Assembly: GCF_964340395.1 (NCBI RefSeq)
Contig: NC_135565.1
Span: 19,068,709 to 19,132,708, forward strand
Source of the DNA: Glandiceps talaboti
Lineage: Eukaryota; Hemichordata; Enteropneusta; Spengelidae
Reading direction: 5' to 3'
DNA length: 64,000 nt
Positions 9,216-21,022 of the stretch are shown one piece after another. Made by a program: the position numbers and the translations under genes. The stretch's first letter is position 1. Each line of letters opens with the position of its first letter. The notes below the pieces were generated by a model. That model worked only from the letters and a program-made list of their open reading frames with translations, ran no database searches and was not told the origin of the DNA.

Positions 9216-11145
9216 AGCATAGAATGGAGTAAATGGCCTAGCCCTTTTTAGTAACATTCCCTGTTTTCTAACTGGACTAAGCATGTAATGTTTTTTTTTT
9301 AAATATCGATATTTGTTTAATCCCAACACCATCGTCGTCTTCAGCCGTAATCAGTTTTATGCATTTGAATTTGTGTCGCTGGATATGTCTGGTTTTTGAA
9401 CCCAGCTTCAAACACTGACCTCATCAGGAGTATATGTTATCGCCCTCAGCGACGAAGATTCCTACGACGATTTATTCAGTGTTTGATTAAAGTCATTTAC
9501 GCAGTTTGCTCGTCCATACCTTATGAACCTATATGCCTTTTTAATGAAATGGTAATCAACACCTTCTCAATGTTTACTCTAAATTTACGACATTATTAAA
9601 CCCATCCATCCGTCCATCCATCAATCCACACACACACTCTCCACACACAACTTTATGTAGACGTACTTAGTGTTAGTAACGGTTGAAAGGCGGGCTTATA
9701 TGTTGTATGACTTGTGTTAGGAGGTTCCAATAAGCTACGCTATTGAGATAGACTTCGCCCGAATCAGATTGTCAGGTAAGTTGACACCAAACTGTTTATA
9801 TATCAAAGGTTTGAGATGTTATTGCTATATTATCGGTTGGTTTGTTACATTAAATATTTAATCAAACAATACATTACATTATCAGGCGTTAAAATGTAGA
9901 TACGTCACAATAGTTACTGGTTGATTTAATTACGTCATGGCTGATTACAATATTATGTGTTGTAATATTTTGTCTTACCAGGACCATATTAATTACCTTT
10001 TATGTTTTGAAGTCCGTAATTCATTCCCAATTCTCACATTAGCTTCTTTTACCAGTGGAGCCATAACCGTTAGATATAATTATTTTGTTTTCAGCTGTAC
10101 AGTGGACAACTTAGTGTCACCTTTAAATTCTCACCCAAAACAAAAACAGAGCCTTCAAATTATTACAACTTTAAAATTTCGACACGCAATAATACTACTT
10201 TTGGAAATAAAAAAACACACCATTTGTTCATTTTTTAAAACATTTATTTAAAGATACAAACAGACGTATAAAGGGTGACGTAAAACACAGTCTAAAAGGC
10301 CTCAGAAATATTAAACGAATTCTAGATCTGAAAAATACGCTAAGGTTTTCTATGCATGTGGTTTGGTCCCATAAAATTAATACTGTAGCTAATATGCATC
10401 TTCGTAATCTTCGTGAAGGTATGCTCATTGTAAACAAGTATGCAAATATCAGTGGTCAGATATATTTTGGAATGTTTAAGTTACATAAATTAGTATATTG
10501 ACGCGAAAGAAATTCTTTACTGTAAGATTTGTATTCAAATATGTCTTGTTGTAATTCTCTTTGCCACAGTTTTACAAACTTGGATATTGAAAATAAACAA
10601 TGTTCTACCGATCGTTGTGCCTTTCAATACAAGACCTACAAATAATATAACTTTACTTCATCAATACGATACACACTAGTTCAATATATTGCGTTATGCT
10701 TCATTAAACAAACAAACACATTACTCACACTTCATGCATCGCTTGATATACGTACGTAAACGATAGCCGTTATCAATGATGACAACCCGTACAATTGAAC
10801 AGCTATAATAAACACACGAGTTTGTGCAGGTCAAACACGTGTAAAAACAACAATAAAGAAACAACTTAATTCAATGGCGTATACCAATTCTCCTAAAACC
10901 GTTATTGTGAATTGTGGAAAACACTGCCGTCAAGACTTCTGGTCTTACCGTAATAGTTCTGTTATTTGGTGATGGTGGTTGGTATGATGGCATCCCAACC
11001 ATTCAATATTGATCACTCATTCAAAGCAACGTGCGCATATTATACACAAAGTCAACAAACTTTCTTTACCAAATATATGCACAGTAATCTATGTAAGGGA
11101 TGTCGGTAATAACTAGATAAGCTACGCATAATGTATTACATATTC
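9216..11145. other. Intergenic, no gene recognised
   Basis: AT-rich. Small CCAT and CA tracts near 9603-9655. Open frames at 9396-9599, 9937-10251 and 10228-10437 show no family resemblance. Confidence 0.45.
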
Positions 11146-11366
11146 TTTTCTGCTCTTTTCCGTTCTTTTCTGTTCTGTTCTGTTCTGTTCTGTTCTGTTC
11201 TGTTCTGTTCTGTTCTGTTCGGTTCGGTTTGGTCCGGTTCGGTTCGGTTCGGCTCGCTTTGGTTTTGTTTTGTTTTGTTTTGTTCTGTTCTGTTCTGTTC
11301 TGTTCTGTTCTGTTCTGTTCTGTTCTGTTCTGTTCTGTTCTGTTCTGTTCTGTTCTGTTCTATTCT
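11146..11366 (+). repeat. Pentanucleotide microsatellite (TTCTG)n
   Basis: More than 35 TTCTG units interrupted by a variant block of TTCGG/TTTGG/TTTTG units (11216-11282). The FCSVL-repeat open frames are artefacts. Confidence 0.97.
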
Positions 11367-11632
11367 ATAATACTCGGTTATTTATGGTATATATTATATA
11401 ACTTTATAATATACCCTAGCCTTAGCGTTCTTTTCAAAATCCTACCTTATCTCTACCTCTTCTATATGACTCCTTACACACTATTGCATAATCCAAAAAA
11501 TGTTACTCGAGTAATGAACATAATTAATACTAAATGTGATATGCACGACTTTCCTTTTATCACAATAACATACAGGTGTTAACTTTTCCGATCATCAAAA
11601 CAATCCCTTTACTTTGAGAGTTTTCAATCAGT

Positions 11633-12556
11633 CTACAGTTCGTAAACTAATTCAAGTCCTTGTCTCTCTGCATTTGTTGTAATTTTCTGATCGAAGTATA
11701 CATTCTGTGCAATGGTGAAATGATTCTTCCAATCTCCCACCTTGCCTTTACGGAAATATTGACACTGTCCAGGACGCCATGCATTGTTGTTATCTCTTGC
11801 TGCCATAATGCTTTGATTGTCGCCACAACTTCGTTTCATTGCATCGAATCCACAACTGGTCGTAACTCTGTCAAGTTCTTCATCAGATTTTGGTCGACCC
11901 AAGAAATCACCAACCTGGGATAACACTGACTTCAAATCTTTCTTCATATCTTCAAAGGTCACGTGAAGCACGTTATCTTCAAGACCATAATCTTTCCATG
12001 CCAATGTAAAATCTAACCAGGGTCCGCACCAAACTCTGCCATCGCTGAACGCTTGCACCCAGTCTTCCCAGCAGAGATTCATATCGAAGAAAGGCAGACT
12101 TTTGGCGAAATGATAGAAGGATACACAGACGTCTTTCGGATTTCGGGTTACACAGATGACTTTGCATTTCTTCTTTCCATTTCTCCAATCACTATGAAAG
12201 AATTGGGGATGCAGGTGACTTATCATCAGCCTTGGTGACGACATTCTATTCAGCGTTGTTTGTGTAGCTCGTTTATGCATACTATAGATATCCTGTCGAT
12301 CATCACTGGGTTCATACAGTTGGCAAAGTCGTACAACTTTCTGTGTTTTAGCCAGTTGCCAGTTGAGATCCCGATACATCATTCGTAATGCATTATGCAT
12401 CCAAAGTGTCCCAGATTTAGGGAATGTTACGATGACGACATCGTCTTCTCTGATATCCCAGTCATCAATTCGTCTTTCTCTGATTGCATTGACGTCGTGA
12501 AGACTGTCAAGAAAGTAGGAACCATCGTAGAAGAAACCAGGCCACTCTGTTGCCAT
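11633..12556 (-). CDS. Cytosolic sulfotransferase C (SULT family, intronless)
   Basis: 307 residues on the minus strand, ATG at 12556-12554, TAG at 11635-11633. TFPKSGTLW (44-52) carries the canonical Pro and Lys47. His114 lies in ISHLHPQ, RNPKDVCVSFYHF spans 138-150, and RKGKVGDWKNHFT spans 269-281. The dimer motif reads KNHFTIAQNV, lacking the final Glu. The protein differs from D by four residues (Arg62/Gly, Gly216/Ser, Gln299/His, Glu302/Asp) and the coding DNA by 11 bases in 924. It lies head-to-head with D, 3.85 kb apart. The open frame reaches a TTG four codons upstream, but the ATG matches D. The upstream region is related to D's but diverged, and it lacks D's TATAAA. Confidence 0.95.
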   Translation of the reverse strand: MATEWPGFFYDGSYFLDSLHDVNAIRERRIDDWDIREDDVVIVTFPKSGTLWMHNALRMMYRDLNWQLAKTQKVVRLCQLYEPSDDRQDIYSMHKRATQTTLNRMSSPRLMISHLHPQFFHSDWRNGKKKCKVICVTRNPKDVCVSFYHFAKSLPFFDMNLCWEDWVQAFSDGRVWCGPWLDFTLAWKDYGLEDNVLHVTFEDMKKDLKSVLSQVGDFLGRPKSDEELDRVTTSCGFDAMKRSCGDNQSIMAARDNNNAWRPGQCQYFRKGKVGDWKNHFTIAQNVYFDQKITTNAERQGLELVYEL

Positions 12557-12730
12557 CTTGCTGGACAACTATTTATCTGCATCTAACTGTACCGAACCCT
12601 GGGAGCAAAATGTGTAAGATTACTAGCTGTACGATGACGCATCTAAATACAAAGCTTGCCCGTATTTCCCAGAATGTTGTTGTTTGTGGTCGAGTCAGAG
12701 GCTACTCGAGTAAAGGTCGCCAGGTATTCA
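12557..12730 (-). repeat. Upstream arm of the C/D inverted duplication
   Basis: On the minus strand this region aligns with 16235-16404 upstream of D (shared GACCTTTRCTCGAGTAGCCT, GATGCGYCATC, TGCAGATAA, CCAGCAAG). It has many mismatches and indels, roughly two-thirds identity by eye, against about 98.8% in the coding parts. Confidence 0.7.
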
Positions 12731-13925
12731 TTTTTAAACATTCTTACTTGCTGATTGTATCTTTAATATTTGCAAATGTTCGTTAAATCGAGCTGAGATT
12801 ACGTTGCTACGGCGAACTTTGCCTTCTAATAGTGGACTAGTATTGCGCAGATCTTCTGTTTGTAGTTTGCAGCAAAACGTTATCAAAAGGGGCAGTCCTT
12901 TCAACCGTAAGGCTGCTCTCCCAAGGAGTGCTTTAAAAATACATCAATAATTCTGCACAGAAAATAAATACAATTATATATACATTAAAACCAATGAACA
13001 AAATTATCACACCACAACCCCCACCATGCCACCCCGACTCACCACCCCAATCGTCAACGTCGTCATCATATCAACGTCTTCTTTGTCGCTTACAACAACG
13101 TCGAAGTCACATATTCAGTATTGCTTTAAAGGAACAATAGCATAAGATTGGAGTCCATTGTATCAATATTGGGGTACCCTAGATTGTGCCTGTTGTAACC
13201 TTTGACCGTTGTTCTATGAATATTCATATATAATTCAAATGCACCTCGCTTTCTAGAAATTTCTGTTGAAGGTGAAAATGATTTTAATATCGCCCGTCGA
13301 TAAAGGTAACCTAATTGTAAAATGTATTGGTATCATGGTCGATCACAACAAATCCATGAATACCGTCAGCTAAGTATACTATGGCAACAAATATCTCCCA
13401 AAAAAATTCAGATCAACTCAGCCACGAAAATGTAAAAGGAATACGTATTCAATGATTTTACATGATACCATGTCTTTTTATTTGGATATCAGTATTCAAA
13501 ATTCATAGAGTTTCATATTTCTTCGCACGAACAGGTTGAAAGGGATTTCCAGTACCACGCTGTCATTGTTACAGCGACCAGCTATATTAAAACAATTCGT
13601 TTACGATTGTTTTAAATGGTTAAAATCAAAAGTATCATTTTTTAAAAACTGAGAGCAAAGAACTATGTCCATGAAAGATAACTAAATCATATTCATAAGA
13701 ATGTAGGACTAAATTTTATTCTGTCCATCACCGTTCTATCTATATATTAATGTGTATTTTGGGCCGCTGCATCAAGAATATCTTATGCAACCAGTAGTAA
13801 ACATCCAGTGTGTATAGTTGATTTATATATTAAAATGACGTCAGAGGTTTAGTGTATCATCTAACAGGGGATTTGCAAAGTGTTTGACTGTCTATGCCAA
13901 GACATCTTAGTAACAGTTGTACAAG
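12731..13925. other. Spacer between C and D, no gene recognised
   Basis: AT-rich, no coding frame with family features. Contains CGTC-rich and poly-C/A stretches (13010-13100). Confidence 0.45.
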
Positions 13926-14279
13926 TGGTGTCATGATGGGCGAATGTGACTGGCTTGGAATCTGCAGGTTGCAGGTTCGAACCCCATCGCTGCCGTTTAT
14001 TTCTGAGCGGCTAAAGTCCTTGGGCAAGGATTGAACCACGACTGTCCCTCAGTCTACCCAGCTGTATAATTGGGGACCTGGTAGGATAGAGGTTGCAATG
14101 TGAATGCTTTAATCCCATGCGCTTATGAAAGGCTGCAATGGATTGTATGCTCCCCAGGGAGTTGAGGAAGTATAAATGGCCGTTGTGCCGCTAAGGATCA
14201 ATGCCAGGGGTAATAATTGTAAAGCGCTTTGAGCACTGAGTGGTAAAGCACTATGTAAAAACCAACATTATTATTATTA

Positions 14280-14311
<32 letters not shown>

Positions 14312-14330
14312 GTTATTATTATTATTACAC
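13926..14330 (+). mobile_element. tRNA-derived SINE, full-length copy with (ATT)n tail
   Basis: The head resembles a tRNA gene and has a perfect pol III B box (GGTTCGAACCCC near 13974). The body contains GGGACCTGGTAGGATAGAGG and AAATGGCCGTTGTGCCGCTAA. The 3' part has GTAAAGCGCTTTGAGCACTG and AAAGCACTATGTAAAAACCA, then (ATT)n. An AAAGCGCTTTGAGC-type tail is common in animal SINEs that borrow a LINE 3' end. A second copy at 19381-19590 confirms that it is dispersed. Confidence 0.85.
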
Positions 14331-14504
14331 AAAACCATGAGTATGTTAATGTATCTAGTTGGGTGCCTTGAGTGGCATTAGCAATCCTCGCCTGCTGTTG
14401 TTAACAGTTGGTGGCACATTGTTTGTTTCCCTGAATTATTTGTATACGCATACTAAATTGTCATTGAATCATATTTAATGCCTACATTCCAAATTGGAGT
14501 CCTG

Positions 14505-14620
14505 TCAAAAACAAACGGTGGTTAAATACGTTTCAGTAAGTAGAATTCTACAAGCATATTTCAATATACAGCAAAGAGTTATCAACTAACAACAAAGTCT
14601 ACACTCAGCTCTCTCTTCTT
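14505..14620 (+). repeat. Dispersed repeat fragment (related to 56690-56960 and 60345-60640)
   Basis: Shares GGTTAAATACGTTTCAGTAA, GTAGAAT and CAGCAAAG with the copies near 60513 and 56783. Only part of the element is present. Confidence 0.5.
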
Positions 14621-15299
14621 CAAAGGTATATCATAAATTATCTTTAAAAACATCAACCACTTCAGAAATAGTATATGTAACAATGCTAAGATATTCTTGC
14701 ATGTTGAAAATATTTTCGTTGACAAATTATAGATGCAAACATCAAGGCACTAATACTAATCAAGGCACTAATAAGCCCATGTCGCAATACCATTTAACAT
14801 ATAACAAACACTTTAAATCTGGGTTAGCATATTAAACCAACTCTATAGATAGGTACCATCCAGGGAAGTGACCCGTATAAAATTGTTTATTTAAAACAGC
14901 GAATTGCAAGATACAAGGACGGACGATGCTATTAATACTCAAACTTGAAATGTAGGTTAACATATGAAATGGTACATATCAACGAATATTGAAAGAACAA
15001 CGCACTGTTTGATTTACCCTCATAATACCTTCGAGAAAAATACGTACCTGTATATTTTTGTGAAAACATGCCCCGTTGAATTTGTAGCAGAAGGTAAATT
15101 GTATTGGATATAATATAATTGTATTTGCTGCTAACAAATGAAAGGCGTGCAAGACATTTGATATTGTAATCATACATTTTGAAAGTTATTTTTCTACCCA
15201 AAACTCTTATCTTGAATTACTGTGTAGCATATAGTATATTGCACTGCCAGTGTTGATTATATTATTATAACTGTACCATGTATGACATCACAGCACACA
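14621..15299. other. Intergenic, nothing recognised
   Basis: AT-rich. Minus-strand frames at 14932-15201 have no recognisable features. Confidence 0.5.
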
Positions 15300-15612
15300 A
15301 CAAATTAACTATCATTCACATCATATCGCATCGCATCGCGTCACTTCGTATTCCGTATTGCACCATTCCAAACCATACCTTAGCATAGCACACCACACCA
15401 CACCACAGCACCCCACACCCCTACACTACACCATACCGCACCTTATCGTATCCAGCATAACACATGTACACCACAACACCCCACACTACACCATACCATA
15501 CCATGCCATATTATACCATACCATACCATACCATATCATATCATACCACACCATGTCATAGCAAGCCACACCACACCACATCACACCACACCACACAACA
15601 CAACACCCCATG
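15300..15612 (+). repeat. Degenerate pentanucleotide repeat (CATAC/CACAC/CATCG)
   Basis: Pentamers of the form CAYAC, CATCG and CATAT in long succession with many variants, about 310 bp. Confidence 0.85.
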
Positions 15613-16234
15613 ACCATACCATATTGGTTTGGGTTTAATACAGGTGTTGAGACATATTAAGAAATATTCCATACATTATATATATACATATTTCCAGGCA
15701 TTTTAACACACGCTAAATATTACACTTGAAGATAAAACAATGATAAACATACAAAAATAGTACAAAATTGAATTAAATGACGTTAAGATGTGACACAATG
15801 ACACACTTAAACGTTGTGATCCTGAATTGAGACCGAGGCTTTCATAATTGAAGCGGTATGACTTGCAGATAGTCCATACTACCAGACGATATTAGATATT
15901 TTGACGATTTAACTACCTACACAGTGTGTATCAATATTTGTGCAACCCAGAGCAAACTATTTCCCCGGACATAACGAAATATGCGTGTTGTGAAAAGGAC
16001 GGTGGTTTACGGTGATCATTACGTCTTTAACTTTCTGGTATTTACGGTACCGATATGTATGGTCCAATTGCAGTGCTATGTGGTGATAATTCACGTGATT
16101 TTGCTTTTTGAATAATTTATTAGCATAGATGTATGCTGATTAATTTCTCTGCAAATTTTCTCATGCGAAAGGCTGCGTTATATATTGAACATAGCTACGT
16201 AAGTGTTATTTACATATGCTGTATGCTTTTCATA
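15613..16234. other. Spacer upstream of sulfotransferase D, nothing recognised
   Basis: AT-rich. Any similarity to the region upstream of C fades beyond about 16235. Confidence 0.45.
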
Positions 16235-16404
16235 GAAAAGTGCTCGTCTGGTGACCTTTGCTCGAGTAGCCTCTGCTCCATGACAAGCAAGATCTCAGCT
16301 GAGATACCTGCAAACTCTTAAATTTGTGATGCGCCATCACAAGGGTTATAAAGGTGCTCCTGGGGTTTCATTCGATTAGTTGCAGATAATCGTTTTCCAG
16401 CAAG
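16235..16404 (+). repeat. Upstream arm of the C/D inverted duplication (D side)
   Basis: Counterpart of 12557-12730 in inverted orientation. It shares CTCGAGTAGCCTCTG and TGCAGATAA words but is clearly diverged. Confidence 0.7.
16347..16352 (+). promoter_or_regulatory. Candidate TATA box of sulfotransferase D
   Basis: TATAAA lies 53 bp upstream of the ATG, placing a start site around 16377-16382 and a 5' UTR of about 25 nt. The aligned position upstream of C reads CACATTTTG and has no TATA box. Confidence 0.4.
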
Positions 16405-17328
16405 ATGGCAACAGAGTGGCCTGGTTTCTTCTACGATGGTTCCTACTTTCTTGACAGTCTTCACGACGTCAATGCAATCAGAGAAAGACGAATTGATGAC
16501 TGGGATATCAGAGAAGACGATGTCGTCATCGTAACATTCCCTAAATCTGGGACACTTTGGATGCATAATGCATTACGAATGATGTATGGGGATCTCAACT
16601 GGCAACTGGCTAAAACACAGAAAGTTGTACGACTTTGCCAACTGTATGAACCCAGTGATGATCGACAAGATATCTATAGTATGCATAAACGAGCTACACA
16701 AACAACGCTGAATAGAATGTCTTCACCACGGCTGATGATAAGTCACCTGCATCCCCAATTCTTTCATAGTGATTGGAGAAATGGAAAGAAGAAATGCAAA
16801 GTCATCTGTGTAACCCGAAATCCGAAAGACGTCTGTGTATCCTTCTATCATTTCGCCAAAAGTCTGCCGTTCTTCGATATGAATCTCTGCTGGGAAGACT
16901 GGGTGCAAGCCTTCAGCGATGGCAGAGTTTGGTGCGGACCCTGGTTAGATTTTACATTGGCATGGAAAGATTATGGTCTTGAAGATAACGTGCTTCACGT
17001 GACCTTTGAAGATATGAAGAAAGATTTGAAGTCAGTGTTATCTCAGGTTAGTGATTTCTTGGGTCGACCAAAATCTGATGAAGAACTTGACAGAGTTACG
17101 ACCAGTTGTGGTTTCGATGCAATGAAACGAAGTTGTGGCGACAATCAAAGCATTATGGCAGCAAGAGATAACAACAATGCATGGCGTCCTGGACAGTGTC
17201 AATATTTCCGTAAAGGCAAGGTGGGAGATTGGAAGAATCATTTCACCATTGCACAGAATGTATACTTCGATCAGAAAATTACAACAAATGCAGAGAGACA
17301 TGGACTTGATTTAGTTTACGAACTGTAG
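16405..17328 (+). CDS. Cytosolic sulfotransferase D (SULT family, intronless)
   Basis: 307 residues in a single exon, starting MATEWPGFFYDG. Sulfate transfer from PAPS is inferred from TFPKSGTLW (44-52, Lys47), His114, RNPKDVCVSFYHF (138-150) and RKGKVGDWKNHFT (269-281). As in C, the dimer motif ends in Val (FTIAQNV). Nearly identical to C on the opposite strand: 11 base differences across the coding region, 7 of them silent. Similarity stops soon after the stop codon. A TATAAA sits 53 bp upstream. Substrate unknown; C and D probably have the same activity but may be expressed differently. Confidence 0.95.
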   Translation: MATEWPGFFYDGSYFLDSLHDVNAIRERRIDDWDIREDDVVIVTFPKSGTLWMHNALRMMYGDLNWQLAKTQKVVRLCQLYEPSDDRQDIYSMHKRATQTTLNRMSSPRLMISHLHPQFFHSDWRNGKKKCKVICVTRNPKDVCVSFYHFAKSLPFFDMNLCWEDWVQAFSDGRVWCGPWLDFTLAWKDYGLEDNVLHVTFEDMKKDLKSVLSQVSDFLGRPKSDEELDRVTTSCGFDAMKRSCGDNQSIMAARDNNNAWRPGQCQYFRKGKVGDWKNHFTIAQNVYFDQKITTNAERHGLDLVYEL

Positions 17329-18598
17329 ACTGGTTCAATACGGTAATCATTATGTCACGATGCAGGCTTTAGAACAACTATTAGACAATCTTTTTCTATA
17401 CTCTAGAAACAAATTTGTTGAGTAACGCCAAACATGTCCAGTTGTACATTTTGATTTGTATAGGTTACAAAGTCATGAACATTTTCAGGGTAAAAAGTTG
17501 GTATGTAACTAGTCACATTAAGCCCTATCGATATGTTGACATATTTCTTCTGAATGTTTTAATTACTTATCTGTAATATGTATACTTTCCTCAATTTAAT
17601 TCAATGTGTACATTATTTGGGTGAGTTTCATCTGAAAATATTATTTTACATGTATGATGTATAGTTATATATAACGGGTAACCAAGTATTAAGCATACCA
17701 TAAACAGTAACTATCATTATCAATTATATGGATGTATATATTATATATTGTTTTTACATGTTGAAAGTTAGTTTGGGTTAGTTTATTTTTTTATCAGCTC
17801 GGAAATACACAATTATATTGGTATGCATGATGCACCATATTACTATACAGCATCGTGATGCTAGTGGTAGTTGTTTGTTCATTGCCATTTGATGGTGTAT
17901 TTTATGATACAGTACAAGAGAAATATAGAAATACAAGAAAAAATATAAAACTTGAATGTGCTGAAAGGAATTGGGGGCTTAGGTAGTTCACGTTTCTAAA
18001 CGGCCCAGTTAGAATACCTTACCAGACGAGTAGATACTATAGCGTGTTTAATTTATTTCCGTGAATGGAGCATTCTCTAGTGGACAGGGGAATGTAAAGT
18101 CTTATGAATGAGCGATACAGACAGGTTATATATGAAAAAACAATCACAAATGAATAGGTGACAAAACTAGTTTAAAGTAAATGTCTTATGCGAATGTCTA
18201 AATGTCGTAAAGAGTACTGACACACACGCATCGACAAACTAACAAATCTTGTCTATCCATTGATAACAGCTGATTTCTCATACACGGACCTGGAAATACA
18301 TTTATTTCCATAATCGAGTATTATTGCAAGACGTCATGGCACTTTTAAAGCCTGGCCCAGTTTTAATTGTCAATCACTGATAAAAAGACGTTCTGATCAC
18401 AAGCAATTATAATGAACAATGGCAATGGTTGTACAAAATAATGATATTATGTAGAGTGAGGTGATTGAATTGCATCTATTGAATTGTAGCATTGTAGCAT
18501 GCATTGAATTGTAGAATCTATTGAATTATAGCATCTAATAGATCCAGTATATAAAGCAAAACAAGATTAAAGAATTGCATTTTTAAGAAATGATAAAT
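17329..18598. other. Intergenic, nothing recognised
   Basis: AT-rich sequence after sulfotransferase D. No repeat or coding signal recognised apart from a few GAATTGTAGCAT words near 18480-18530. Confidence 0.5.
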
Positions 18599-18720
18599 TT
18601 GTGAGTGAGTGAGTGAGTGGGTTGGTAGGTGAGAGTGAGTGAGTGAGTTAGTGTGTGTGTGTGTGTGTTTGTGTGTGTGAGTGAGTGGGTATTTGAGTGA
18701 ATAAATGAATGAATGGAGTA
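18599..18720 (+). repeat. (GTGA)n/(GT)n microsatellite
   Basis: GTGAGTGA tetramers, then GT dimers, then GAGT and GAAT tetramers. Confidence 0.9.
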
Positions 18721-19380
18721 AATAGGTGATTATTAAAAGATGGATATATAAGAAATAAATATATTAATACCCCAGTGATAAATGTTACTGATAAACAACC
18801 GCATGGGTTAAGGAAAGACTAATAAAATGAGGTACAACATCTGCAGGCATCACCACATCAGAAAATAGTTAAATGAACAACTGTATATGTAATGAATATA
18901 TTTATAGTTAGACCGAATATAGACTATGTAAACAAATGTGAGATGGAAAGTAATACATTTTACCTTGACCTAGATAGATATGTCCAGTTACTGGTCCACT
19001 ATTAAATGACCTTGTTATTATTTAGCATAACCTTGAACAGCAAGTTGTAATCCATACCTATCATTGACCATTGCATTGCAACAAGTGATGTTGACACTTT
19101 AACATGTCTGAGATGACAATAAACTGTCTTACAACATACATTGCTGGATCAGGATGACGTAAATGTAATCACATATGATGATTCGATGTATCGATTACGA
19201 TGCACAGCTCTCAACCAGCAACATAGTTAAACGTTTTGTACACAGGATTCTGATATATGAAATGCATGTAATACACAGTGTACATGTACAAGAAAAAAAA
19301 TACTAAATTCAATTCGCATTGTAAATAAGGTATCTGATAGATGATATATTTCCACCACTTTTCATGAGGGCCATGGCCAC
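18721..19380. other. Intergenic, nothing recognised
   Basis: AT-rich, no coding or repeat signal recognised. Confidence 0.5.
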
Positions 19381-19590
19381 ATTATTATTATCCCTTGCAC
19401 AGACCTAAACCTGTACCAGGTCCCTAATTATAGAGCTGGGTAGACTGATAATAAGGCACAGTCGTGGTTCAAATCTTAAAGGATACTTGGCCATTCAGAA
19501 ACAAACAGCAGCGACGCATCTCGAACCCTCAACCCGCAGATTTCAAACCGGCTCCTCTAACCATTCGACCAACGACCATCGTGAATAATA
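19381..19590 (-). mobile_element. tRNA-derived SINE, second (shorter) copy
   Basis: The reverse complement begins GTTGGTCGAATGGTTAGAGG (an A-box-like head) and continues through GAAATCTGCGGGTTGAGGGT to GGGACCTGGTACAGGTTTAG, ending in TAATAATAAT. The first 170 bp align with 13926-14110. The part of the other copy with the AAAGCGCT words is missing, so it is a shortened variant of the same family. Confidence 0.8.
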
Positions 19591-20783
19591 CATCACCGTA
19601 ATACAGACTACTTTTCGGGGGATAGATTTGTATAAACTATAATTTGAATTTGAAAAATATATCAATTTATATTAAACAGCACATAGAATTCATAGTCTGT
19701 AAAGTTCAACTTAGTGTGTCTTTTTATCAATATTTCATCAATACTTGTATATGCAAATGATAATGTATGTTCGCCACAACAGAAGGCCCTGCAATTCATG
19801 TCAGGGTGAACCTCTATTAAAAGTGGCTTTTAATAAGTGTTAGTCATCTCTCTTTTATTGCAGCAAACACTGTGAATGTTAATGTCTATACAGGATTTTA
19901 TTTTGCGGATAACCGGTTAACTACTTACTACTTAATAAGACTTTGGTCTATTTTTTTTAAAGCGTCGACATTCTGGCCAAGGAGTGTCGAAATATAAAAA
20001 AATGAAAATATGGTCCAAATCCAACAAAACTCCGAATTGCATTGTCATATTGTGTGTGCTATCCCATAATTTGCGACTATAATGATATTGTGATTATAAT
20101 TAGATACTTCAAGGTTCTGTCGATAGAGGTCATTATCTGCATTCATTCACTCTTCAATACACCAACGATATCCTGTACTTGCACAGTGCACGGACAAATA
20201 TATTACCCCCCCCCCCCCACGTACCTACGACTCTTCAGGTGACACCTAAACTTTGCTCTGAGATAAAAAGGTGGCAACCTCTAAACTTCGTATACGAAAT
20301 TATCTTGACGAACAGGAATATTTTTAGATGACAATTTTTTATTACAATTGGGTAATGTTTGTCACTGCCTGCAAAAAAAACCCCACATAAGTCACGACAC
20401 AAATGCATGTAGATTCTAAGTCGTTCTAGCAGACATTGTATCCAGAGCCTTCCAATCCAAGCAAAACGTACAGTGCTTATTTGTCATTCTCAATTGCACC
20501 ATACATGTACACATACTGGGGATACTCCATCAAACTGAAATAAAGGGTAAATCATTTTTAAGAGGGACAACTAAATGTTACTGGTACTGTAACTAATTAC
20601 GTCACACCTGAAGAGACACGTTTAGTATCAAATTAGAAATCTTTTAGTTTCCCTTGGTGACCTCTGAACTTTGATAACAGTCACGATGCATTGACCGACT
20701 ACTCCCTACGTGTATTGTTTGTAAACAAATGACGTGAACCCAATCTAGGTTACAGTGCAGTAGTCAATGATTGCCCTGGAGTC
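19591..20783. other. Intergenic, nothing recognised
   Basis: AT-rich with a 13-bp C-run near 20206. No gene or repeat recognised. Confidence 0.5.
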
Positions 20784-20786
20784 TTA

Positions 20787-21022
20787 GGCTGAGGTCAGAA
20801 TTTACAGCGGGTGGGGGGGGGAAGATATTATTTTCGGTAAAAAAAATGTCTTCCCCCACCCCTTCGCGCTCTCACAAAATGTCTAGCCCCCCCCCCCCCC
20901 CGCAAAGTGAACCCAAGAATTTTAGTAGCCCTACCCTCCCGGCTACATATATTTTAATATGTGTAATTATACAATAACCTCCCGCCGCCGCTCCCCCCCC
21001 GTCGTAAATTCTGACCCTAGCC
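20787..21022. mobile_element. MITE, 236 bp, TTA target duplication
   Basis: The ends GGCTGAGGTCAGAATTTACA and (complement) GGCTAGGGTCAGAATTTACG continue into G-runs on both sides. TTA flanks both ends (20784-20786, 21023-21025). The terminus resembles the CAGTATTTACAGGGGG termini at 764 and 3402. Inner G/C-runs and (CCGCCG) make it G-quadruplex prone. Open frames inside are artefacts. Confidence 0.8.
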
